From NCBI GenBank assembly GCA_003662305.1, contig QMXU01000030.1, positions 1 to 9,552 on the forward strand: 9,552 nt of DNA, written 5' to 3'. This document shows positions 1 through 6,500 of the stretch, piece by piece. The position numbers were made by a program, and so were the translations under genes. Origin of the DNA: Candidatus Hecatellales archaeon (GTDB lineage Archaea; Thermoproteota; Bathyarchaeia; Hecatellales; Hecatellaceae). The notes under the pieces were generated by a model. That model saw only the letters and a program-made list of their open reading frames with translations, was not told where the DNA came from and made no database searches. How positions within the stretch are numbered: the stretch's first letter is position 1; every line of letters starts with the position of its first letter.

Positions 1-102
1 ACCCACGGTTGGCAGCCCTTTCTGAGGCTGGAAACCATAGTATCCTCTCCCATCATAGTAAACCTTTACCGCGTATCGCGTAGGAAGCCTTAGGGACTGC
101 AA
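1..102 (-). CDS. truA: tRNA pseudouridine synthase TruA, N-terminal fragment (runs off left edge)
   Basis: Partial gene, first 34 codons only. TruA converts uridines in the tRNA anticodon arm (positions 38-40 in bacteria) to pseudouridine in the cytoplasm. The translation contains RYAVKVYYDGRGYYGFQPQ followed by KGLPTVG. This matches the TruA opening, where a YDG-x-G-[FY]-x-GFQ-x-Q block is followed by PTVEG. The catalytic aspartate lies further in, outside the window. The start chosen is TTG at 100-102. It is the only usual start between the upstream in-frame moaB stop (130-132) and the conserved block, and a GGTG ribosome-binding-like stretch lies about 8 nt upstream. The 27-nt gap after moaB suggests co-transcription with the moa genes. 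Family is fairly sure; the exact start is less so. Confidence 0.82.
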   Translation of the reverse strand, partial: MQSLRLPTRYAVKVYYDGRGYYGFQPQKGLPTVG

Positions 103-129
103 GAGGCTGCCACCCTTAAAGGCTGCGTC

Positions 130-678
130 TTAACGCTCCCTGGCATGCTTAACCACGTGGCCGGCTTCCGGGATTATAAGCTCCCTGAAGGCCAGTTCCA
201 CCGCGTTGGGTGAACCTGGAAGGCAGAACACAGCCTTCCCCCTGCCGACTCCTGCGAGAGCCCGGGTCAGCATGGCTGCAGAGCCTATCTTCTGGAAGCT
301 TAAAAGGCGCAGTAGCTCTCCGAAGCCTGGAAGCCTTTTCTCCAGCAGCCTTTCCACGGACTCGATGGTTACGTCGCTTTGGGAGACTCCTGTGCCCCCC
401 ATAGTGACCACCACATCAAAGTCGTGGGAGGACAGCAGTCCTTTAACAAGCCCCACTATCTGGGCTGAATCGTCGGGGATAACCTGGCGGTAGGCAACCT
501 TGTGGCCTGCTTCCTCCACAAGCTTTGCTGCCAAGCTTCCGCTGGGGTCTTCAGGGGGCTTTCCAGCCTTAGCTTCCTTCGCCTTAGATGTGCTTACCGT
601 TATGAGGGCGAACCTAAGCTGGCCTGGGGCTTCCGCCTTATGTTTCAGGGAGGTTTCGCTCAAGGCTTCCACCTTCAC
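130..678 (-). CDS. moaB: Molybdopterin adenylyltransferase family protein MoaB/MogA
   Basis: 182 residues, close to the usual 160-180 of archaeal MoaB. The family adenylylates molybdopterin with ATP before metal insertion (MogA activity); in archaea MoaB normally does this, often for tungsten as well as molybdenum enzymes. Seen: FALITVSTS at 23-31 (first strand of the MoCF-binding fold), TMGGTGVSQSDVT at 92-104 with the ATP/MPT-binding GGTG loop, and FCLPGSPNAV at 151-160. Residues 1-20 are an extra polar lead-in before the core. The start is GTG (676-678), forming a 4-nt GTGA overlap with the moaC stop, which implies translational coupling. Downstream, truA begins after 27 nt. The alternative reading, the related MoeA/CinA domain, is unlikely because the protein is a stand-alone short domain. 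Confidence 0.93.
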   Translation of the reverse strand: MKVEALSETSLKHKAEAPGQLRFALITVSTSKAKEAKAGKPPEDPSGSLAAKLVEEAGHKVAYRQVIPDDSAQIVGLVKGLLSSHDFDVVVTMGGTGVSQSDVTIESVERLLEKRLPGFGELLRLLSFQKIGSAAMLTRALAGVGRGKAVFCLPGSPNAVELAFRELIIPEAGHVVKHARER

Positions 679-1136
679 GGTTTATGTTTAACCTTCTTAA
701 CTTTCTTGACCACGCGTATGCTGGCGATTTGGGTGTGGGGATACTGGCCTTCCTCATCTTTCTCGTAGGGTTTAGCCATATCCCATATGTTTAGCAACGC
801 TACGGATACGGCGGTTAAGGCTTCCATTTCAACTCCTGTCTGAGCGTAGGCTTTAACCTCCGCTGAAACCTTGATGGTGGAATCGTCTGGGAACTGATAG
901 TCGACCTTCACGCTGGTTACAGGTATAGGATGGCAGAGGGCTACGATTTTAGGGGTTTCCTTGGCTGCCAGGGTTGCCATAACCGTGGCGACGTTTAAGG
1001 GGTCACCCTTCGCGATGAGTCCTTCCCTCACCCGCTTCACGGTTTCAGGCTTAAGCCTGATAAAGCCTTCAGCCACGGCCTCCCGTAGAACAGCGGGCTT
1101 GCCTGAAATGTCCACCATGCCCGGTTTACCCGTCAT
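675..1136 (-). CDS. moaC: Cyclic pyranopterin monophosphate synthase MoaC
   Basis: 153 residues, normal for the family. MoaC rearranges the MoaA product 3',8-cyclo-7,8-dihydro-GTP into cyclic pyranopterin monophosphate, the first stable intermediate of molybdenum/tungsten cofactor synthesis. Seen: MVDIS at 7-11, AAKET at 57-61 (Lys59 corresponds to the E. coli catalytic Lys51), LCHP at 67-70, TGVEMEAL at 100-107 and DMAK at 119-122 (Asp119 and Lys122 match E. coli Asp128 and Lys131). All known catalytic positions are therefore present. The C-terminus is a lysine/valine-rich tail (VVKKVKKVKHKP) in place of the usual glycine-rich end. Start is ATG with GAGGT about 11 nt upstream. It follows moaA after 61 nt and overlaps moaB by 4 nt. 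A TATA-like box in the gap could give it its own promoter. Confidence 0.96.
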   Translation of the reverse strand: MTGKPGMVDISGKPAVLREAVAEGFIRLKPETVKRVREGLIAKGDPLNVATVMATLAAKETPKIVALCHPIPVTSVKVDYQFPDDSTIKVSAEVKAYAQTGVEMEALTAVSVALLNIWDMAKPYEKDEEGQYPHTQIASIRVVKKVKKVKHKP

Positions 1137-1174
1137 AAGCCTGCGACCTCTAAAAGCGAATACTCCCTGTTCAC

Positions 1175-1183
1175 TTAAAAATA
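1175..1183 (-). promoter_or_regulatory. Possible TATA box for moaC
   Basis: On the minus strand the gap between moaA and moaC contains TATTTTTAA, ending about 38 nt before the moaC ATG. An archaeal start site about 25 nt downstream would fall near 1152, giving a roughly 16-nt leader that still holds the GAGGT ribosome-binding stretch. The same T-rich tract, sitting directly after a palindrome that follows the moaA stop, could instead act as a transcription end. Sequence alone cannot separate these. Confidence 0.4.
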
Positions 1184-1196
1184 GGCTTCCAAGCCT
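1183..1196. repeat. Palindrome AGGCT-N4-AGCCT after moaA, copy 1
   Basis: Seen directly: AGGCTTCCAAGCCT on the plus strand, a 14-nt inverted repeat with perfect 5-bp arms (6-bp arms if the central loop is reduced to two bases). It begins 2 nt past the moaA stop codon, and on the minus strand it is followed at once by ATTTTT. It resembles either a short hairpin terminator for moaA or an operator abutting the putative moaC TATA box. A palindrome with the same arms lies upstream of moaA (2173-2186). Confidence 0.45.
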
Positions 1197-1197
1197 T

Positions 1198-2142
1198 TTA
1201 CGTCTGACGCGCCCGCCGGGGGTAGAAGGGCTCCCTTAGGGCTACTGCCCTCCTCAAGGCTTCCTCCACATTCCTCCGGGAAAACGGGTTGTGCAGAAGG
1301 AGGGGGGCCACGTCTACAAGGTTGTCGTTACGCATAAGGCAGGGTTTAAGCTTTCCATCCGCTGTCACGCGAAGCCGCTTGCAGTTGGCGCAGAACTCTG
1401 AGTTATGGAAGGGGCGTACAAGCTCAACCTTAACCCTGCCATCCTTTAGATAGTAGATTTTCCGGTTGTGGAGAGGCCTGACCTCAACCCTGCATGCTTC
1501 AGCTTCAAGCTTCTCCTCCACCGGGTTCAGGCTTGAATAGTAGCGGCCGTATATTTCGCTTCCAGCACCTATTTTCTCCAGCTCGATAAGCTGGAGGACA
1601 AGATTTCTTCCCTCTATAAACTTCATGGCAGACCATACGTCCTGTTCGTTTAACCCCTTCAAGACAACCATGTTGAGCTTTACAGGTGTTAGCCCGGCTT
1701 TTTCAGCTTCCGCTATGCCTTCTAGAACGTTGCCTAGCAGGGGGCTTCCGGTTACATCCTTGTAGACTTCTCCCCTGAGGGATGGAAGGTTCACGTTCAC
1801 CCTGGCGAGGCCTGCCTCCTTAAGCTTCCACGCGGCTTCGGAGAGCAGAATCCCGTTGGTGGTAAGTGAAACTTCAACTATGCCTTTAACCTTGGAGATT
1901 CTCCCTACGATTTCAGCTAGGTCAGACCTTAAGAGGGGTTCTCCGCCTGTAAGCTTAACCTTCCTCATCCCAAGCTCTGCTGCGGTTTCAACAAGCCTTT
2001 GAATTTGGATTGGGCTTAGCTCTCGGGTGGAGGAGGCCCCGTAGCCTTCCCTATGGCAGTATATGCACTGGAGGTTGCAGCGTTCAGTTAGAGATATCCT
2101 AAGCTGGGTTACAGGCCTTCCAAACCCGTCTATTAGAGGCAG
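1198..2142 (-). CDS. moaA: GTP 3',8-cyclase MoaA (radical SAM); start codon uncertain
   Basis: About 314 residues if read from CTG at 2140-2142. MoaA uses SAM and two Fe-S clusters to cyclise GTP, the first step of molybdenum/tungsten cofactor synthesis. Seen: FGRPVTQLRISLTERCNLQC at 7-26, with the radical-SAM cysteines Cys22, Cys26 and Cys29 (CX3CX2C); LTGGEPLL at 64-71; and the second cluster CX2CX13C (Cys251, Cys254, Cys268) with Arg256 and Arg258, at the spacing of the GTP-binding arginines of S. aureus MoaA. The first ATG in frame (1966-1968) would remove the SAM cluster and must be internal. An in-frame TGA lies at 2149-2151, and only CTG (2142) or ATA (2133) sit between it and the conserved block. 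Odd points: the C-terminal Gly-Gly is missing (the protein ends RRARQT) and VNVSLDSL reads VNVNLPSL. MoaC follows. Confidence 0.93.
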   Translation of the reverse strand: MPLIDGFGRPVTQLRISLTERCNLQCIYCHREGYGASSTRELSPIQIQRLVETAAELGMRKVKLTGGEPLLRSDLAEIVGRISKVKGIVEVSLTTNGILLSEAAWKLKEAGLARVNVNLPSLRGEVYKDVTGSPLLGNVLEGIAEAEKAGLTPVKLNMVVLKGLNEQDVWSAMKFIEGRNLVLQLIELEKIGAGSEIYGRYYSSLNPVEEKLEAEACRVEVRPLHNRKIYYLKDGRVKVELVRPFHNSEFCANCKRLRVTADGKLKPCLMRNDNLVDVAPLLLHNPFSRRNVEEALRRAVALREPFYPRRARQT

Positions 2143-2172
2143 AAAACCTCACACTCCGGCAGAGGATGCTTA

Positions 2173-2186
2173 AGGCTACATAGCCT
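2173..2186. repeat. Palindrome AGGCT-N4-AGCCT upstream of moaA, copy 2
   Basis: Seen directly: AGGCTACATAGCCT, with 5-bp arms identical to those of the palindrome at 1183-1196 but a different 4-nt centre. It lies between the putative moaA TATA box (2193-2200) and the predicted start site near 2170, where an archaeal repressor would block transcription. An outer GGCAG/CTGCC pair (2158-2162 with 2185-2189) overlaps one arm, so an alternative RNA fold is possible. Function is inference. Confidence 0.4.
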
Positions 2187-2192
2187 GCCCAC

Positions 2193-2200
2193 AAAAATAA
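2193..2200 (-). promoter_or_regulatory. Possible TATA box for moaA / U-rich 3' end of scpB
   Basis: Minus-strand TTATTTTT inside an A/T-only block just after the scpB stop (2213-2215). As a TATA box it would place a start near 2170, about 28 nt before the CTG start of moaA. As a T-rich stretch 13-20 nt past a stop codon it also fits an archaeal U-rich transcription end for the smc-scpA-scpB unit. Both roles may apply, and this would separate the smc unit from the moa unit. Confidence 0.45.
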
Positions 2201-2212
2201 TTTTTTCCTTTT

Positions 2213-2908
2213 TCAGGCTGGCTGAGGAGCGGTTTTAACCTCTGCTGGAAGCTTCTGCCCAGCTTGGCTCATAGGCGGGGTTTCCTCTTCACCCGGCTTC
2301 CAGCCTTTCTCTTCGAAGAGTTTTTCCAGCTGCCTCCGCATAAGCCTTAAATCGCGGCTTAGGTTGAAGTAGTCCGCGAAAATCTTCGTGGTTCTCAGAA
2401 TGCTTGTCTTGCCTAGCTTCTCCCTTTCCACGAGGCCCATTTCTAGGAGGCGGGCTATATGCTGGTAGGCTTGGGGGCCTCTGACGCCTACAACCTTCGC
2501 CTGCGGGACAGGCTGCCTGTAGGCTATGTAGGACAGGGTTTTCAGGGGGCCCTCCGTCAGCAGCGGCTTCAAGGTCAGCCTTCTAATCTTCTTGACGTAC
2601 CGGGACTTAAGCTGCATGACGAATCTCCCGTCTTCCAGCTCAACGATTTCGAGGGCTCCACCTTTAACCCTGTAGCTTTCAGCGAGACCTCTCGCTATCT
2701 CCGAGACCAGACGCTTCGAGGTTATGCCTGTTATGGAGCAGAGGGTTTTAGGTTCAAGCGGGTATCCTGAAGCGTAAAGGGCGGCCTCTATAAGCCTTCT
2801 GGCCTCCCTCTCGTTTACAACCTTCTTAGGCTTCTCAGCCTTTGCAGGGGCTCCAGTTTTTTCAGGCTGTCCGGCTGCCGGGTTTTCAGGTTTCAAGCCT
2901 GCTTTCAC
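2213..2908 (-). CDS. scpB: Segregation and condensation protein ScpB
   Basis: 231 residues. ScpB is the dimeric tandem winged-helix subunit that binds the central part of the ScpA kleisin in the SMC complex on the nucleoid. Seen: the first winged helix at about 33-105, opening EARRLIEAALYASGYPL (34-50, the ScpB hallmark of a helix then G-x-PL), and the second at about 112-180 with LSYIAYRQPVPQAKVVGVRG (125-144) and RTTKIFADYFNL (172-183), matching the family's TT-x-x-F-x-x-x-F-x-L end. A Lys/Pro/Ala-rich tail (about 6-30) and a Pro/Gln/Glu-rich tail (about 204-231) flank the core and look disordered. The GTG start has GGAGG directly against it, which is too close. TTG at 2894-2896, four codons in, has better spacing and may be the true start. 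It overlaps scpA by 23 nt (11 nt with TTG), so translation is probably coupled. Confidence 0.92.
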   Translation of the reverse strand: MKAGLKPENPAAGQPEKTGAPAKAEKPKKVVNEREARRLIEAALYASGYPLEPKTLCSITGITSKRLVSEIARGLAESYRVKGGALEIVELEDGRFVMQLKSRYVKKIRRLTLKPLLTEGPLKTLSYIAYRQPVPQAKVVGVRGPQAYQHIARLLEMGLVEREKLGKTSILRTTKIFADYFNLSRDLRLMRRQLEKLFEEKGWKPGEEETPPMSQAGQKLPAEVKTAPQPA

Positions 2909-3578
2909 CCTCCACGGCTTTAGACTTCAAAACTATTTTGATGTCTGAGAACTCTTCTGCCTGGTAGAGTTCTACAAGCCCCTTGGAAGCCATGAAGATT
3001 AGCATGAGGAATATTTTAACAATCTCCTTCCATGGTAGGCCTCCAGCAAGCTTTGAAAAGAGGATTTCGCCTTCCGGGATGCTTGCCTTAAGCTTGTCGT
3101 AGAAGGTTTCCAGCTGCTGCTCCCATTGGAGAACCATTTTATCGTATTCGGTGAAGAGGTCTCCCGGGGGAGGCTCCACCCGTTTAACCTTCACTAGGGC
3201 TCCAGCCTTCTCAGCCTTCAAAACCTCGTCTAAAACGGCAAGTATGTCTTCAAGCCCTGTTATGGTCAGCTCGAAGCGGAAGGGGAGCTGAAGTGGCGGG
3301 GGGACATAGTCGAAGATGCGTTCAAAGCCTTTCTTCTCCTCTTCCATTTCAGCCTCGAAAATCCTTTCGGACTGAAGCCTTAGAACTATGCTGGAGGACA
3401 GGAGGGCTGTGCCTGAAGCGTTGAAGTCTACGTAGCCCATCTGCTTCATTTCCTTGAGGAAGCTTGAAAGCAGCGTCGCTATGTTTAGGTCCCATGGTCT
3501 CACCTTGCTGAGCCTCGCCAGGTCGAAGAGAACCTGCCAAGGAGGCTTAAGCCAGAAAGGCTTTTTTTCGCTGCTCAT
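2886..3578 (-). CDS. scpA: Segregation and condensation protein ScpA (kleisin)
   Basis: 230 residues, within the usual archaeal/bacterial range. ScpA is the kleisin that bridges the two ATPase heads of an SMC dimer and recruits ScpB. Seen: the N-terminal SMC-neck-binding helices with VLFDLARLSKVRPWDLNIA (16-34), the second helix LLSSSIVLRLQSERI (59-73), an acidic-lysine linker (75-88) and PPPLQLPF (93-100). The C-terminal winged helix at about 165-216 ends with IFLMLIFMASKGLVELYQAE (189-208) and FSDIKI (210-215), matching the family pattern F-x-DI. Start is ATG, 19 nt after the smc stop, with AGGAGG at 3592-3597 about 13 nt upstream. The position between smc and scpB supports the assignment independently of the motifs. 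Confidence 0.93.
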   Translation of the reverse strand: MSSEKKPFWLKPPWQVLFDLARLSKVRPWDLNIATLLSSFLKEMKQMGYVDFNASGTALLSSSIVLRLQSERIFEAEMEEEKKGFERIFDYVPPPLQLPFRFELTITGLEDILAVLDEVLKAEKAGALVKVKRVEPPPGDLFTEYDKMVLQWEQQLETFYDKLKASIPEGEILFSKLAGGLPWKEIVKIFLMLIFMASKGLVELYQAEEFSDIKIVLKSKAVEGESRLET

Positions 3579-3591
3579 CTGCTTCCTTTAA

Positions 3592-3597
3592 CCTCCT
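3592..3597 (-). promoter_or_regulatory. Ribosome binding site of scpA
   Basis: AGGAGG on the minus strand, immediately after the smc stop codon and 13 nt before the scpA ATG. The spacing is rather long; a weaker AAAGGAAG lies nearer. The strong match suggests scpA is translated from a polycistronic smc message, in contrast to smc itself, which shows no such site. Confidence 0.6.
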
Positions 3598-6500
3598 TTA
3601 ACTTACCTTGCTTACCTCCGCAACCTTGGCTGGAAGGGTGTGCACGTAGGACACTCCGTTCCTAGCGTAAACTCCGAAGAGCCTGTCCGCTTTGGAGGCC
3701 ATGGGCTCCTTGAAGCTGATAACTATCATTTGAGCCCTCTTAGACTCTCTTGCCAGCAGCTCAGCCAGCCTTCCAGTGTTCACAGGGTCTAAATGAGCGT
3801 CCACTTCGTCGAAAATATAGAAGGGGGAGGTTCTGGTGAGGCTTTGGAGGGCGAAAATGTAGCATACGGCTACCACGGATTTTTCTCCTCCGCTTAGGGC
3901 GGTAACAGGCATTGGAGGTTTCCCTGGGAACTCGACTATGAGGTCTAGGCCTCCGCTGAAAGGGTCTTCAGGGTTTTGAAGCTGAACCCAGCCTCTTCCA
4001 CCGGTTATAGCGTTAAAGGTTTCAGCGAACCTTTGGTTAAGCTTTTCCAGGGCTGCGTAGAAGGCTTCCTTCTTCTCCCTTTCCACAGCCTCTATGAAGC
4101 GTAGGATCTCGCTTTTCTCCTCTTCAAGCTTGTTTATTTTCGCTGAGAGCCCCTTATAGTCTCTTTTCTGAGGCTCGTAAAGGGCTGGAGCGTTCATGTT
4201 AAGCTGGCTGTAAAGCCTTTCCCTTTCCTCTTCAAGCCTTCCCATCAGCATGTCTGAGAGTTTAACCTCAACCGTGGAAAGCTTTAAAGGCCTCTCGAAG
4301 CCTAGCTCTTTAAGCTCCTTAAGGCACTCTTCATACTCTATTTGGAGGCGGAGCCTCCGCTCCTTCAGCTCGCTGAGCTTCCCCTCCATTTTCCTTATTT
4401 CCTCTAAGAGCCTCCCGTAGTCTTCATCTATCTTTTTCAGGGTGTCTCCGAAACGCTTGTACTCCTCCCTCCTGGAGGCCATAAGCTCTGTAAGCTTGTC
4501 CCTTTCAGCTATAAGCTGCTTGATGGAGGAGTCGATCCCCGATATTTCAGCCAGGGTGTCCTCTTCAAGTTTAAGCTGGCGTTTAAGCTCCCTTTCAAGG
4601 CCTGTCAGCTCCTTTCTAACCGTGACAAGGTTCGGGGTGAAAACGGTTTCGAAGGTGTCCTGCAGAGACCTAAGCCTGTTGTCAACCTCGCTAAGCCTCT
4701 TGGAGAACTCTACAACCTCGGCTTCCAGCTGGGCTTTTTCACTTTCAAGACCTGTCACGTATTCAGGTCTAACCTTCGCCCTAAGCCTTTCAGCCTCGCT
4801 TCTAAGCTTTGAAAGCTCGGCTTCCAGGGCTGCCCTTCCGCCTTCAACCTCGTTTATGAAGGCCCTAGACTTTTCAAGCCTCCTGTTCAGAGACTCAATC
4901 TTCCTGTTAGCCTCCGATATAAGCCTCCTGTTCCTCGAGAGATTATTCTTCATGGTTTCCTCTTCTGCGTCGAAGAATTTGAGGCTGTCCTCATGGCGGA
5001 CCCTTTCAGATTCAAGTCTGACCAGTTCCTTTCTAAGCCTTTCCAAGTCGGCCCTACGCCTTTCAAGAAGCTTCTCGAAGGTTACAACGGTTTCGCCTAC
5101 GGCGTCTATGGTTTTATCGCTGGGAACCACCTCTGAAAGGTCTATGGGCTCCCTGTAGAAGCCCACCGTAAGCCTGGGTCCAGGCTCGAAAACCTCGCCT
5201 TCAAGGGTTACAGCCCTAAACCCAGCTTTAGAAGCCTTCAAAGCGGCTTCAGCCGTGGAGGCAAGAAAAGTATCGCCTAAAATGAAGTTTAAGGCAGGCT
5301 TAAACTTTGAGGAAGCATCCACGAGGGAGGCTAGCGAGCCTGCCAGTCCTTCAATTTTAGGTTTGGACACCGGCTTTATGTTTCTGGCTTCTGAAAGCGG
5401 GATAATCTTGATTCTCCCAATCTTGGTCCGCTTGAGACTTTCAGCACACTTCTTAACGACATCTAGGTTTTCAACCACTAGCGCCTGAAGCCATCCTTCC
5501 GCTGCAGCCTCAACCGCCTGCCTGTACCTGGGAGGAATCCTGATACGCTTTCTAAGCCTTCCGTGGACGCCTCTGAGAGCACCCATGGAGGCTAGGCTTT
5601 CAATCAGGCTTAAAGCCTTCTCCTCGGAGAGAACTCTTTCAGCCAGGTCTTTCTTGGACTTGAAGGCTGTAACGTTCAGCTTAGCCTTCTTAACTACGGC
5701 TTCAGCCCTTCTAATCTCGTCTTCAGCCCGTGCCATCTGCTCTTTAACCCGTTCTATCGCGTTAACTGTTTCTTCAAGGCTTTTCTCTTCTTTACGCCTG
5801 AACTCTCTAAGCTTCTCAAGCCTTTGAGCTAGGTTGCTGAAGATTTCCTCCAGCGACTTTCGCTTGTCTTCTATGGAGGCTATCTGGCTGATTATGCTGT
5901 TCTCCCTCTCTTTTTCACCTCTTATTTTCAGGTAGAGCCTTCCCCTCTCCGACTCAAGCCCTTTAATTTTCTTCTCCAGCTCCCTGAGGGCTGAAGCGTT
6001 AGTGTCAAGGTTAAGCCTGATATCGGAAATCTTCTCTTTGATACGCTCTATTTTTTTCTGTCTCTCGGAAAGGTAGGCCTCCAACTCCTCTTTTTCTCTA
6101 ACCAGCCTTCTAAGCTCCTTCTTTGCTTCCGAAGCCTGGGTTTTAAGCCTTTCAAGCTGAGCCCGCTTTTCATCTCTTCTAGCCTCAAGGTTTCTGATGG
6201 AAGACCGGATGGAGGATAACGTTGACTTTCGAACTGCCAGCACGGCGTTAAGGTTTCCAAGCTGGGCTTGAAGGTGAACCAGCCTGTCTCCACCCTTGTC
6301 CACGACTTCCCTAGCGTATTCACCGTATTCGTCTTGGACTCGGCGTCTTTCAGCTTCAAGCTGGCTTCGTCTGCCTTCCAGCTCGCCTATCTGGGAGGCC
6401 ATGTTTTCTATGGCTGACTGAACTTCTTCAAGGTTTTCGAAGAGCGATTTTGCTTTAACGGAGAGCCTTACAGCCTTGAACCTGTTGATGAGGTCTGAAA

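Noticed and set aside
206..768. Several plus-strand frames opposite moaB and the end of moaC
   Set aside because: Shadows of the minus-strand genes, with no conserved motif of their own.
1198..1968. moaA starting at the first in-frame ATG (256 residues)
   Set aside because: This would remove the CX3CX2C radical-SAM cluster that is clearly encoded in the same frame just upstream (2056-2079).
2149..2189. moaA 5' leader fold as a Moco-type riboswitch
   Set aside because: The predicted leader is only about 28 nt, far shorter than the bacterial Moco RNA, and the only structure is a 5-bp hairpin that would mostly precede the transcription start.
4442..5158. 238-residue plus-strand open frame, rich in Ser and Leu
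   Set aside because: It lies wholly opposite the SMC coiled coil; its Ser/Leu-rich composition is the antisense image of Lys/Glu/Arg-rich helices and it has no recognisable motif.
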